25,255 nt of DNA from Multifurca ochricompacta (GCA_022496185.1 WTXG01000405.1:1-25255); one strand, 5' to 3'; shown: positions 1 to 9,868, numbered from the stretch's first letter. Notes: generated by a model from the sequence alone, not told the origin. Numbers and translations are program-made.

Positions 1-900
1 GAGAAGTCGTCGGTTGAGAGATTCCGCTATACCATTATGTTGCGGAGTGTCATGTGTTGTGAGGTGTCGTTCGGTTCCTTGCTCTTGCAGGAACTTGGTG
101 AATTCATTACTGGTGAACTCACCTCCACGGTCAGACCACAGTCGTCGAATTTGTACGCCATGCTGAGTGTAGGCCCAATTTGCGAAAGTTTTGTAGGCTT
201 GAATTGTTTCATCTTTGCTTTTGAGTAGCTCCAGCCTAGTGAATCGAGAGTAATCATCTGTAAATGTCACATAGTATTTGCGACCTCCGATGGTCGACAA
301 TGGTGATGGCTCCCATAAGTCTGTATGTATCTCTTCTCCAAAAGCTTGAGCTGGCGGAGTAGCTTGTTCTTTCTTGATAGTCTTGCGAGTGAGCTTTGCA
401 TAGTCGCACGATTCACAACTAAGGGGAAAAACATCATTTATTAGTCACAGTCTGGTGACTGCGTTGTTGCGGATCAAAGCGCGGATGGAGTCCGCTGAGA
501 TGTGTCTGAGGTGTCTGTGAAGTGTGAGAATATCCACTCTCTCGGGTTCGGGTGCAACTGCTGCTGCGTGTATGTGCTCGACTTTGTATAGCCCATTGGG
601 GCTCGCGCTGATTTTACCAATCTCATCTCCTTTTGTATTTTTGATCTTGCAATCCTGGCCTTCGAAGGAAACAGTGTAACCGGCATTTGCAATACGTCCA
701 ATGGATACGACAGTGAGTCCAATTTCAGGTGCATATAAAGCATCTTTGAGAATAACTGGTGTGGTCTTCAGCCCATTCAGCACCTCGATTTGAAGATTGC
801 CAGTTCCGATGGCATAGAAAACTTGTTTGTTGGCTGCAGTGATTGCTCTGGGTGGAATAGATCAATAAGAAGTGAAATGTTGGAGAAATGGGGAGATGTG
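1..900 (-). pseudogene. Copia element A: protease, GAG-pre-integrase and integrase core (partial, off left edge)
   Basis: This is the pol half of a Ty1/Copia polyprotein. It continues in the same frame as the gag at its right. The protease active-site motif DSGAS sits exactly at the gag end. It is followed by a GAG-pre-integrase segment (TLHRHLRHISADSI) and a zinc-binding CESC. The integrase core keeps its acidic triad: D in EEIHTDLWEP, D in LWSDRGGEF and E in NGIAESLNRRL. One frame runs from 1881 to base 1 and is broken only by three TGA codons, at 901-903, 862-864 and 445-447. The integrase part has no early Met and is therefore easy to miss in ORF lists. RT and RNase H must lie outside the window. 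The TGA codons make it a pseudogene unless they are suppressed. Confidence 0.9.
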
Positions 901-1881
901 TCATGAAGCGCCAGAGTCATAAAGCTCGGTTTCAGTGGTAAGTGCTGCACTCGCCATGTCATGTACTGATGTGTTTTGTCGATCGCTTTGATCTTGCATC
1001 GTGATCGAGGACTCGTTCTCTTGATCACCTAATTCTTCTATCACGGCCCAAGACTCGATATCGTTGGTCTTCTCCACGATCGCAGCAACAGTGTTTGCAC
1101 TATTGCCTTTCTTCTTCGGCCATTGTCCCTTCTTTCCTCCTCCTTTTGCCCAGCACTCCGCTTTAACATGCCCCTTCTTGTGGCAGTTAAAGCACTCGAC
1201 ATCGCACTTGCTCTTCTTTTTGTGCTGGCTACTGGCTGCAAATGCTTCATCTTGAGGCGATTTGTCTTTGCGGAGGAGCTTCTTTTTGTAAGTGTTGATA
1301 GCGACCCTTTTGACAGCTGCAGGTGTCAAGGCCAAATTACTGGAGTCATATGCAGTTGTGAGGGAATTGATGGTGGCGTCGTAAGATGGTGGAAGGGAGC
1401 CTGTGAGGATGTCGATGTATTCGTCCTCGCCAATAGTTCTCCCAACAGATGTGAGTTTCTCTCGCATGTCATCAAGGTTGTCAAGGTGGGCACGTACGTT
1501 ATCATCCTCCCCACACTTCAAGTTTCTAAACTTCCTTCCCAGATCGACCATCAAGCTACTTGATCGCTTCTCGAACAAGTTCTTCAGTGAGTCCCAAATG
1601 TCCTTTGCTGTGGTCTTGTCTTTGATCTGGTTGAAGATTGTGTTGGGTACAGATACGCTAATAAGCTCTTTGACTGTAGCTTCATGCATTGCCCATCGTT
1701 CATCGGGGGAATGTCCTCCAACTGTGCCAGCATTGGTGTAAGTGGCTGTTATCGTGGCACTTGTGATGATTTCAGATAGCCCCTTCACATTGAAAGTCCA
1801 CTTCATGCGGTCCCAGTAAGTGATCCAGTTGGATCCATCTGCAGCTAACTTGGTCAGGGTGATCTTCATGTTGTCAGCCAT
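901..1881 (-). CDS. Copia element A: Gag with CCHC zinc knuckle
   Basis: This 326-residue frame starts at a Met about 93 bp inside the primer-binding site, as expected for a Copia Gag. The N-terminal two thirds have the usual Gag-Copia look (WITYWDRMKWTFNVKG, a central AKDIWDSLKNLFEKRS stretch, then ILTGSLPPSYDATINSL). A CCHC nucleic-acid-binding knuckle follows (CFNCHKKGHVKAEC), then a basic KKK-rich stretch. The frame ends inside the protease motif DSGAS at a TGA where the family normally continues, so Gag and protease were one polyprotein here. Apart from that stop the Gag frame is clean. It would package element RNA in virus-like particles. Confidence 0.9.
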   Translation of the reverse strand: MADNMKITLTKLAADGSNWITYWDRMKWTFNVKGLSEIITSATITATYTNAGTVGGHSPDERWAMHEATVKELISVSVPNTIFNQIKDKTTAKDIWDSLKNLFEKRSSSLMVDLGRKFRNLKCGEDDNVRAHLDNLDDMREKLTSVGRTIGEDEYIDILTGSLPPSYDATINSLTTAYDSSNLALTPAAVKRVAINTYKKKLLRKDKSPQDEAFAASSQHKKKSKCDVECFNCHKKGHVKAECWAKGGGKKGQWPKKKGNSANTVAAIVEKTNDIESWAVIEELGDQENESSITMQDQSDRQNTSVHDMASAALTTETELYDSGAS

Positions 1882-1973
1882 AATGTGAAAAGAGGGTGGT
1901 GCAGATAAAAAACGCAGGGTAAGTTTTCAAGGTTTGTCTTTGGTCTTTTGTGTTGATTTAATTGGCAACAGCA

Positions 1974-1985
1974 GGGCCCATAACC
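1974..1985 (-). promoter_or_regulatory. Primer-binding site of Copia element A
   Basis: Read on the minus strand this is GGTTATGGGCCC, which complements the anticodon stem-loop region of initiator tRNA-Met. That is the half-tRNA priming known from Drosophila copia and many fungal Copia elements. It touches the TG/CA edge of the LTR at 1986, and the gag start lies about 90 bp downstream. The same site occurs in element B. Confidence 0.85.
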
Positions 1986-2347
1986 TGGTATGATTATGGA
2001 CGCAAAAGAAGACAAATGGAGACACGCAAGTGGGTTTAGAGGTGGACACGAAGCAAGACACTCTGATTTGATACAAGCAAAACTAATAGGTTTTTTATAC
2101 AGTTTATACTATAGGAGTCAAATAGGAGACACAATACAAAGGAGTTGAAGCAGAAAGCCAAAAGCAATGGCTAGGGGTTCATACAATGTAAACTACAAGT
2201 CCTTTAGAATGAAATGTAACGTGTGCGATGCTGAGTAAAAGGAGGTGTGCAATAGAATGATTAACTGTAACAGATTTAAGTCGCGCTTGAATAAAATAAA
2301 ACTGGAGTAATAAAATGGAAAGGTAGAATGCATTTACTCTTCTGAAC
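1986..2347 (-). repeat. 5' LTR of Copia element A (outer boundary uncertain)
   Basis: The inner edge is fixed by the adjacent primer-binding site: in plus orientation the LTR opens with TGGTATG. A TATA-like GTATAAAAAA lies on the minus strand at about 2089-2100, suitable for driving leftward transcription into gag. The partner LTR is outside the window, so the outer edge cannot be fixed. CA ends that would suit occur near 2271 and 2347; the coordinate given is one of these. Confidence 0.5.
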
Positions 2348-3309
2348 ATGAAACCTTAGAATTTTGAGCGGTGTCCAAAGAATTAAGCTTGTCCAATTTG
2401 CATGTCTTGAAATCCAGATCCATCAGGAATATAGTCGACATTGGGCCTGGGTTTTGACTCTGCCGGTAGCGCTACAAATAACAGTTTGAAGGATTCGTTC
2501 GGTTAGTGGGATTCTGAAGGGATTAGGTGTGTTTAATCCAGTTTCTTTTGGGGGCTATTCTGACTGCTTCAATTTGTCCTAGGTTGTGGGGATGAACGTG
2601 GTACCACGTCCCTTGGTAGAGGTTGACCGCGAGGTGTGTATGTCGGTAGGGGACCCAATATCCCCTAAGAGGTGCGTTTCTCCTCTTGTAACTCTAATCA
2701 GTGTGCGTTTCTCTTTAGCTCTGGGTCGATGTTGTTGGTCAATCGGACAGGAAGGGTGAATGGGAAGGAGGTCGTCATGGTCGCAAGGGTTGTTTTGATG
2801 GATGTCAATGAAGATACCTGGAGCAGTCCTGCTTCCAGTCGGGGTTCAGTGGTTCAGTGTCGTGTGGGGTGATATCGGTCGGGGAGTCGCTTGCAAGAAG
2901 GGCAAAAGTGGTTTCGGTTCTCAGGTAAGACGTGTTTCAATTTCTGGGGTTACTGATCTTTCTTCTAGGTTTCAATCCGGAGATTGGTATTTGAGGGATG
3001 CATCATCTGTCAAAGGGTGCTGAGGAGTGGGATGTTGTCGTTCGGGGATTTGGAAAGGGGGAGGGGTCATCCGAAGGCGTCCAAGGTTCCCTTGCGGAAT
3101 AAGATGTCTTCGCGGGTCTGGGTGAGTCTCTTTCTTCTTAAGTTCTGGGGCCGGCAATTAGGATTGCTGGCATCTGGGTGTCAGGGATCAAGTTCGGGGG
3201 TGTCTGGTGTCGGGGCAAGGGATGCGTCATTGTCACCTCGCGCGTTCAGTAAGTTCTTTTCTTTCTAAGTTCTGTAAGTCTGTTCTAATGTCACAGCCAG
3301 GTCTCTGCT
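2348..3309. other. Unassigned intergenic sequence
   Basis: I see no convincing gene on either strand. The short open frames here lack recognisable motifs. Several stretches look alike: a GT(A/G)AG-like start, a pyrimidine run such as TCTTTCTTCTTAAG or TTTTCTTTCTAAG, then TTCTGGGG (about 2935-2970, 3120-3150 and 3250-3275). They could be a very diverged short repeat or remnants of introns. The outer part of the element A LTR may reach into the left end. Confidence 0.3.
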
Positions 3310-3530
3310 GTGTCAAAGGTTGTTCTGGCCTGAGGTCCTCAAGATGCAAGACGTGCAAGCTTCAAAGTCAAGGTGTCAAGGTCAAGCCAATTCAAGGTTT
3401 CAGGGCAGGCTACAGCAAGCCACGGTCAAGATTCAAAGGCCCACAAAGTACAAGGGGGCGCGCGCCAGTTTCAAGGTATCAAGGCAAACCACAAGGGCCG
3501 CATTCAAGGTTCAAGGCCCACACAAAATAG
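3310..3530. repeat. Degenerate CAAGG-rich low-complexity tract
   Basis: The words TCAAGG, TTCAAGG and GTCAAG recur about ten times at irregular spacing, mixed with CCACAAAG and GGCCCACA variants. No fixed period is obvious, so this is a cryptic simple repeat rather than a clean minisatellite. Open frames through it are artefacts of the composition. Confidence 0.55.
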
Positions 3531-3654
3531 GAGGGGTGCGTGCAAGAAGTGAGTCGAGGAAGTGGCAATAGGCCCTGCTGAAGATCTGGGGTGAAGGCTT
3601 CCTAAGTTGCAGCTTAGGAAGTTCAAGAGGGATTCTGAGGAAGAACAGTAAACC

Positions 3655-3979
3655 TGTATTAGATACAAGAGAACAGACTTAAGGTCTGTCTCTCCAATAT
3701 GTCCTGCTTAAATACATGTACTCTAGTGTCTTGTAAGTAAAGTAGAAGATTCAATATAGTAAAGTAAAAGTCCATGTGAATCTCCAGTGGAGATTGAGAC
3801 AGGAAATGTAAGTGGTGTTGCACCCACTCCAAAAGTAAATGAGTGCCAGTCCAGGTCAGTCTAAGTCCGAAAATCAGATCAGATAAGAAGAGATCATCAA
3901 CTCCAGTCACATGACTTGGAGTGAGAAGTCCAAATGTTGAGATGAAAGTCGAACGCATGCGAGTCGAAAAACCGTCACA
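3655..3979 (-). repeat. Possible old solo LTR, Gypsy-like
   Basis: Read on the minus strand, the segment begins TGTGACGG, has a TATA-like TATTTAAG about 65 bp before its end, and finishes CTAATACA, giving TG...CA ends about 325 bp apart. The ending resembles that of the Gypsy LTR at 19856. I see no target duplication (AAACC on the left, AAAGT on the right), so the call is tentative. Confidence 0.3.
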
Positions 3980-4619
3980 AAAGTCACACGCGTGTCACAA
4001 GCACATCACAAACCATTACATTGACAAAAAGCATCACACTCTTGCTGCCTTGCTTGACTTGATATTCTCTCTATGTAACTTGGATGTGGAGTTAGCATAT
4101 GAAGGAAGGATACTGATAAGTTGGAATGACTTGGAATACAAGCAGGAGAGGGAGCGTCTTTTCGAATAACTTCAATAATCATTCAAGGCAATTTGAGCCA
4201 CCTTTAAAAGTATTTACAGGTACTTTACTAATGGGGCATTCTAACAAGAGATACATCATGAGGAATTTTAGTAAGGCTATTGAACGACAATAAAGGCAAA
4301 GCATATGACTGTAGCCTCGGTGCATGTGAGCTCACACACAATGCATGTCTCACCTGTGCACTTGGGCCTGTGTGGCTGGCGCTTGTCTCAAGTCTTGTAT
4401 TTACATTCAGTCCATTGTCAGCGCAGCCTCAAGGTCATATTGGAGAATCAAACCAGAACGAATCTCACAACTTTCGTCATCAGATGTTTCAAACCTCAAA
4501 TAAAAAAGAAACAATTCTTATTTTATATTTTGCTATTTACAAAGTCGATCATCTCATTAAACTGGACAACTGCATCAGCCTCGGCATTGCAATGTCAACC
4601 GTCTTATGCATGCATGCAT
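3980..4619. other. Sequence without recognisable genes
   Basis: Open frames here are short and have no recognisable domain. The stretch is the left flank into which Copia element B inserted. It ends in a TGCATGCATGCATC run next to the target duplication. Confidence 0.4.
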
Positions 4620-4624
4620 CATAA

Positions 4625-5034
4625 TGTGGAAACGCAGCTGAGGTTAGATAAGCGCTACCTAAATGGGTAGCAAGATAATTCAGTTGTGAATGGTCAAAAC
4701 TACTATATTAATTAGTCTTTACCTAAACGGTAGCAAGATAACTACGCGAGTAATGTTAGCTATACGCGTGGTAAAGATAATCTAAGTAAATACTCACTTC
4801 AGTTGTGAATGGTCAAAACTGAAGTGTACAACACAGAAATAATGTCCTTAAATACTGTAAAGAGTGTGCTGTGCTATGGTCATAAAGGATTGTATCTTTA
4901 ATCATAAGTAATCATAGTAAACGAGTGGAATGTCAGTAGGTATATTACAATGTCCACTTAACTCCATCTTGCACCAGCAACTCCGGTCACCTCTGATCCA
5001 GTCTGGCCAACTCTGATCCGTTACTGGCTCAACA
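4625..5034 (-). repeat. 3' LTR of Copia element B (410 bp)
   Basis: It begins TGTGGAAACG and ends GGCTCAACA in plus orientation and aligns with 9458-9868 over its whole length. It carries a perfect 10-bp inverted repeat, CACTTCAGTT...AACTGAAGTG (4795-4826, 12-nt loop), and two near-copies each of TCAGTTGTGAATGGTCAAAA and of TACCTAAA..GGTAGCAAGATAA. Confidence 0.95.
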
Positions 5035-5041
5035 TCCCCCC
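5035..5041 (-). promoter_or_regulatory. Polypurine tract of element B
   Basis: GGGGGGA on the minus strand abuts the 3' LTR and lies four bases past the pol stop at 5046-5048. This is the expected position for plus-strand DNA priming during reverse transcription. Confidence 0.8.
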
Positions 5042-5045
5042 ATGA

Positions 5046-6719
5046 TTAAGACAATCCTATTAGTCCTAATCCAGAGACGAAGTCCATGAGTTTCGCTTGC
5101 GCATGTGGCTTCATAAATCTGTCAGCAAGCATATCTGCAGTGGGTGTTCTGATGAGTTCAATAAAGCCTTGCTCGACATATTCGCGGATGGCGTGAAATT
5201 TGATTGGGATGTGTTTTGAGCATCTGCCAGTCACAGGATTGAGTGCTAAGTCCACCGCGCCCTTGTTATCGCCATGTAGGGGAATCGGGTTGGAGACTTC
5301 ATAGCCTAGTTCAGAAAAGATGCTCCAGTACCACGCGGCTTGATTTGCCGCCTCGGCAAGTGCCATGTACTCGGCATGAGTGGTACTTTGGGCCACGGTC
5401 TTTTGCTTATGCGAAGTCCATGAGATTGCTGAGTCAGCAAGGAGAAAAACATAGCCCGAGGTTGAATGAAAGTCATCGGCATCGTCTCCAAGGCTGGAGT
5501 CCAAATAACCGACAAGACTGGTCCCGTGCGCTCCATCGTAGCATAGCCGTAGGTCAGCTGTACTGTTTAGATAAGCCAGTACATACTTGGCAAGTCGTAG
5601 ATGTTGCGGGGAAGGGTTTGCTGCGTACTGCGCAAGGTGCGCTACAGCGAAGGAAATGTCTGGGCGGGTCCCAATTTGCACATACAGTAGGCTCCCAATA
5701 ATTTGTTGAAAGTGTGTTATTTCTGCTTGAGTTGCCTGACTGGTGTACTTTACCAAATGGACCTCAGCCCCAGCAGGAAGAGGTGTGCGGGTGGGGTTAG
5801 CATCTGCCATGCCAAAGCGTCCTACAATCTCTGAGATGTACCAGGATTGGTCGATCTCCAAGCGCCTGGCCGATCTGTCACAGGTGATCCGAACTCCGAG
5901 ATAAGAGTTGATCTCGCCTAGATCAGTCATTTCATAGCGCCAAGATAAGATACCCTTGATCCGGTTAACTTCATCAAGAGAGTCGCCTAAGATGGTGATG
6001 TCGTCGACATAGAGGATGATAATGATTAGTCCCTCCCCTTCTTGGCGATGACACACGTAAACTCCTGTGTCGGAATGTGTGTGCGTGAAGCCGAGCTCCA
6101 AAAGGACTCCATGGAATTGCAAGTTCCATGCGCGCGAGGCTTGTTTGAGACCGTAAATTGCCTTTTTGAGCAGGCATACCTTGTTCTCCTGACCTGATTT
6201 GATGAAACCCAGTGGTTGCTCCATGTAAATTACCTCATCCAATAGCCCATTGAGGAATGCCGACTTGACATCCATCTGATGGATCTCCCAATTCTCTAGC
6301 GCGGCCAATGCTAGCAAGAGTCGCAAGGACTCGAACCGAGCTACTGGAGAGAATGTTTCATTGTAATCAATTCCCTGAATCTGAGTAAAACCCTTCACTA
6401 CCAAGTGCGTGTGAAAGTGACCATCGGCTTTGCGCTTGAATACCCACTTTGACTTGATGGCCTTACGGTCCGCCAGTAAGTCCACTAGGGTCCACATTCC
6501 ATTCTTGGCTAGTGCATCCATCTCATATTGGCACGCTTCTTGCCAGTCACCTGCAAACTCCGATTTCATCGCTTCCTGATACGTTAGTGGGTCGCAATAA
6601 GCGGCTGCTGCTAGCAAAGCCTGTTCACCCAGGTGCCCTTGATCATCCAACTCGGCATTGTCTTCGCCGAAGTACCGTGGATTTCTGCAAGGGTTCTCTC
6701 GCAGTCTCCGAGGGGGCAC
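5046..6719 (-). CDS. Copia element B: reverse transcriptase and RNase H (C-terminal Pol, open)
   Basis: This 557-residue open frame copies element RNA into DNA and removes the RNA template. The RVT_2-type reverse transcriptase begins near residue 75 (KSKWVFKRKADG), with VKGFTQIQGIDYNETFSPVA, then MDVKSAFLNG (first catalytic Asp) and the catalytic LYVDDITILG. Copia-type RNase H follows from about residue 400: GYLDSSLGDD, then STTHAEYMAL (Glu), LHGDNKGAVDL (Asp) and SKHIPIKFHAIREYV. All expected acidic residues are visible and the stop is TAA just before the polypurine tract. The N-terminal Met is only the first in an open stretch; the real protein was the end of a polyprotein. The upstream part is frameshifted, so expression as such is unlikely. 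Confidence 0.92.
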   Translation of the reverse strand: MPPRRLRENPCRNPRYFGEDNAELDDQGHLGEQALLAAAAYCDPLTYQEAMKSEFAGDWQEACQYEMDALAKNGMWTLVDLLADRKAIKSKWVFKRKADGHFHTHLVVKGFTQIQGIDYNETFSPVARFESLRLLLALAALENWEIHQMDVKSAFLNGLLDEVIYMEQPLGFIKSGQENKVCLLKKAIYGLKQASRAWNLQFHGVLLELGFTHTHSDTGVYVCHRQEGEGLIIIILYVDDITILGDSLDEVNRIKGILSWRYEMTDLGEINSYLGVRITCDRSARRLEIDQSWYISEIVGRFGMADANPTRTPLPAGAEVHLVKYTSQATQAEITHFQQIIGSLLYVQIGTRPDISFAVAHLAQYAANPSPQHLRLAKYVLAYLNSTADLRLCYDGAHGTSLVGYLDSSLGDDADDFHSTSGYVFLLADSAISWTSHKQKTVAQSTTHAEYMALAEAANQAAWYWSIFSELGYEVSNPIPLHGDNKGAVDLALNPVTGRCSKHIPIKFHAIREYVEQGFIELIRTPTADMLADRFMKPHAQAKLMDFVSGLGLIGLS

Positions 6720-7231
6720 GACCTGTGAAGCAGGGTCACCGGTCCGCTGAACCCAGAAAGTCCAGTTTCGTGGTGCATGGGGTGGAGGTTCTTGCAGTGC
6801 GGCACGAGAAGGCGGAGTGACAGGAATGGAAACTTGTGCACATTGTGTAGCATCAGGGGAAGGTGTCCTTGGGGACGGACCTCCCCTAGTCCCTGTGTAG
6901 AGACTGTCATAGGAAATGAAACTGCCAGGGGCCCCTCAAGGGCCGTGGGGTTCTCAGAACTAGTGGACAGCTCACCACTATCCTGAAATGGAAAGGAATG
7001 CTCATCAAAGTCACATTGCGAGACATGATGACCACTTGGGTACTCTTATTCCATAACCAGTAACCCTTTGAACCCGGTTCATACCTGACAAACATAGCCT
7101 GATTGATCTCGGATCGAGCTTCCTGCGTTTGTCCTCAGGCACGTGTACATATGCCTTGCATCTGAAGACCCGGAAGTACGAAATGTCTGGAGTGTGACCA
7201 GCACTCCAGAGCTCATGTGGTGTGCGCCAAC
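6720..7231 (-). pseudogene. Copia element B: decayed integrase C-terminal and linker region
   Basis: Coding sense is scattered over frames. One frame (7011-7286) carries a stretch typical of the Copia integrase C-terminus (HTYNRTPTRTIGWRTPHELW, then FRVFRCKAYVHVPEDKRRKL). A second continues as MFVRYEPGSKGYWLWNK near 7095. At least two indels separate these from the open RT frame. The S/P-rich linker between integrase and RT is hard to follow. Confidence 0.75.
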
Positions 7232-7810
7232 CTATCGTGCGGGTGGGAGTCCTGTTGTAAGTATGCACAGCAGTATCCACTGCCAACTCCAGAAGCCAAG
7301 GGACAATCTGGCGCCATGTAACATCGAGCGCGCCTTGTCAAGGATCGTCCTGTTCCATCTCTCAGCTATCCTGTTTTGTTGTGGTGAACCTGGCATCATT
7401 AACTTGTGCTCGATTCCCTTCTTGTCCAATACTGATCGAAGAGCGCCTGACAAATACTCCCCTCCCCGGTCAGAGTGTAGCGCGCACAGTTTTTCCGAAG
7501 TCTGGGTCTCTGCCCAGGCCAGGAACTTCTTGAAAGCGGCTGCACACTGATCCTTACTCTTTAGGAAGTACACCACTCCATGCCTGGAGTAGTCATTGAT
7601 AAACATTGCAATGTAAAGTGCGCCTTGAATGGATTGGACTTGCATCGGCCCGGCCAGATTGCTGTGTACGATTTGAAGTAGCCAGTCCGATTGCTTGTGA
7701 GAAGACTTGAAGGGAAGTCACGACTGTTTCCCGAGTTTGCACCCGGAACACGGCGACTGATCGTGATTGATCAGAGCATCAAGAGTTATACCTTTTACAG
7801 ATTCATGGTA
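7232..7810 (-). pseudogene. Copia element B: integrase core (one catalytic Asp lost)
   Basis: The frame is in phase with the protease frame upstream, separated by TGA codons at 7811-7813 and 7718-7720. A zinc-binding CSGCKLGKQS is followed by the catalytic core. The first expected acidic residue reads Asn (HSNLAGP, codon at 7658-7660). The second is present in LHSDRGGEY and the Glu in NRIAERWNRT. FINDYSRHGVVYFLKSKDQ is the usual core block. An indel near 7290 shifts the frame. It inserted element cDNA when functional; this copy could not. Confidence 0.85.
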
Positions 7811-8377
7811 TCACTTCAGGGCATCATATGACATGTGCCCCATGCAATGATGCCAGATGTCGATAGGAAGTGAAGTGCATGCGTGCACATTGAGGCCTGC
7901 CATGGAGGTGTCCAACCAGTAAAGGTTCGCCTCCAAGTAGCCTCGTGCTACTGTCTGGTCTTGAACTGAGATCTGAAAGTGATTATCTTGGAATGAGATC
8001 CAAGCCCCCTTTTGGGCAAGAGCACACGTTGAGATGAAGCACGTCTTCACGTCTGGAATGTGTAGAACGTTATTCAGCGTGATTTTGGACTCTTTGTTCC
8101 CTACAGTGGTAGTGAATACCACAGTCCCAACCCCGATCTGCTTCACATTAGAATTGTCACCTAAGCACACTATTCCATGTGTGAGCTTGTATGTCGTGAA
8201 GTCTGATCGATGCGGGGTAATGTGATGAGTCGCACCAGAATCCATCATCCATCTGGATCTCTCAGCCGAGTACAGGGCAACATGGAGCTTGTCATTGTCG
8301 TCGGCTACCTCTACAATCGATGCCGAAGTGGTAGCTAAGTGAGCGTTCACCGCCTTATTGGCTGACACTGCCTCCAT
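7811..8377 (-). pseudogene. Copia element B: protease and GAG-pre-integrase
   Basis: The aspartic protease opens with WMMDSGATHHITPH and includes the downstream LNNVLHIPDVKTCFIS block. GAG-pre-integrase follows (LPIDIWHHCMGHMSYDALK) and stops at TGA where the family continues RYH. The Met at 8377 is only the first in an open stretch: the same frame reaches back into gag. Confidence 0.88.
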
Positions 8378-9100
8378 TGCCTTCTTGTCCTCTGCATCCT
8401 TCTTCTTCTTCCAACACTCCGTAGCCTTGTGCCCACTTTTCTGACAATAAAAGCATTTAATATTTGGTTTATTTGATTTGTTTTTGATGGGCGCGGCTTT
8501 GTTTAGTGACGCGGAAGCTCTGAATCACCGACCTTCCTCATTGAGAATGTGATCTTGTATGACCTGAGGTAGAAGGCCTGACAGTGCACCGGAAGCGAGT
8601 ATCGTTGACACGACGGCTGAGTAAGACTTGGGTAGAGCCTTGATGAGGATAAATGAAAATTGGAGATCGGAGATCTCCATCTCATTGTTCTTGAGACTGA
8701 TGCGAGCTTCATTCAGCTTTTGTAATTGCGGGAGCATTGGCGAGGAGTTGTCAAGGGCAGTGCCTGTGAGGGACACCCAAGTGTTGAATGTAGACATAGA
8801 TCCAACTCCTCCGTAGACACGATGCAGCTTGTCCCACTTAGCTTTACAAGTAGCAAACTTAGTATCATCTGCTACAGCCGTCCAGACGTCCTTCTGAGTA
8901 TAGACTTCAAGGACGCCTACAAGAACGCCTTCCTTTTCATCCCAGTCTGCTGGGAGAGTAGGGGGTGGGGGACCGACTAAGTGGTTCCAGACGCCATTCA
9001 TCTGGAAGATTGCCATCATGCGTGCCAACCAAGTAGGCCAGTTTGCTCCATCGAGGATCTTGATCGTGGCTGAAGGTGGGAATGAGAATGTAGGGGCCAT
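8378..9100 (-). pseudogene. Copia element B: Gag with CCHC knuckle
   Basis: The start Met is at 9100, about 345 bp inside the primer site. The N-terminal 191 residues are Copia Gag (IKILDGANWPTWLARMMAIF; KAKWDKLHRVYGG; SFILIKALPKSYSAVVSTIL). A TGA at 8525-8527 breaks the frame, which then continues in phase through a basic linker to the zinc knuckle CFYCQKSGHKATEC and a lysine run into the protease. No frameshift is seen in this part, so one base change accounts for the break. Confidence 0.88.
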
Positions 9101-9444
9101 GCTGTTAAGCGACGGTTTTCAATCTGGGTGGAGTGTTAGACCCAGATTATCAAGATTGGACCAACCCCAATGCATCCAACTGTACGCTCTGAACTCAGAA
9201 GTCCAGTCCCTTGTAAGGGATTACTCACACGTGCTTCAGCGTTGCCACGCTACCTTGCACGGCTCGTGCGAAGCCCAGGTGAGGGGCCCAGTCTACACTG
9301 ATCCACCGGTTCCAGGAGCTGGGGAATGGGGTTCTACAAGTGAACAGAGGCTTGCCTTTTCTGGAGATATCAAAAACGTGTGATCTGAAAAGGAAGCTTG
9401 TGTAATAAAATGTCGATCTTCTTCTGGATTATTCAGTTACGGCC
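9101..9444 (-). other. Leader of Copia element B
   Basis: This is the untranslated leader between primer site and gag start. It contains no recognisable coding motif. A packaging signal would be expected here but cannot be identified by eye. Confidence 0.6.
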
Positions 9445-9457
9445 AGGGCCCATAACC
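9445..9457 (-). promoter_or_regulatory. Primer-binding site of Copia element B
   Basis: GGTTATGGGCCCT on the minus strand complements the anticodon region of initiator tRNA-Met and abuts the LTR end at 9458. It is identical over 12 nt to the site in element A. Confidence 0.88.
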
Positions 9458-9868
9458 TGTGGAAATGCAGCTGAGGTTAGATAAGCACTACCTAAATGGG
9501 TAGCAAGATAATTCAGTTGTGAATGGTCAAAACTACTATATTAATTAGTCTTTACCTAAACGGGTAGCAAGATAACTACGCGAGTAATGTTAGCTATACG
9601 CGTGGTAAAGATAATCTAAGTAAATACTCACTTCAGTTGTGAATGGTCAAAACTGAAGTGTACAACACAGAAATAATGTCCTTAAATACTGTAAAGAGTG
9701 TGCTGTGCTATGGTCATAAAGGATTGTATCTTTAATCATAAGTAATCATAGTAAACGAGTGGAATGTCAGTAGGTATATTACAATGTCCACTTAACTCCG
9801 TCTTGCACTGGCAACTCCAGTCACCTCTGATCTGGTCCGGCCAACTCTGATCCATTACCGGCTCAACA
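9458..9868 (-). repeat. 5' LTR of Copia element B (411 bp)
   Basis: Partner of 4625-5034. The first ~340 bp differ by only two transitions and one G indel; nine of the eleven differences lie in the last ~75 bp. The 10-bp inverted repeat is at 9629-9660. The target duplication CATAA follows directly. Confidence 0.95.

Larger units (their letters stand above)
4625..9868 (-). mobile_element. Complete Copia-type LTR retrotransposon (element B)
   Basis: The element is 5,244 bp, bounded by 410- and 411-bp direct LTRs and by perfect 5-bp target duplications CATAA at 4620-4624 and 9869-9873. On the minus strand the order is LTR, tRNA-iMet primer site, gag, protease, integrase, RT, RNase H, G6A polypurine tract, LTR, which is the Copia order. 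The LTRs differ by 11 substitutions, all transitions, plus one 1-bp indel, so the insertion is fairly young. RT-RNase H is open, but gag-integrase has three TGA codons and frameshifts, so this copy cannot make a full polyprotein itself. Confidence 0.95.

Noticed and set aside
1064..1741. Plus-strand frames (up to 146 aa) over Copia A gag
   Set aside because: Antisense shadows of a clear Gag frame, without any motif.
5243..5701. 152-aa plus-strand frame
   Set aside because: Antisense to the intact RT-RNase H frame of element B; no domain.
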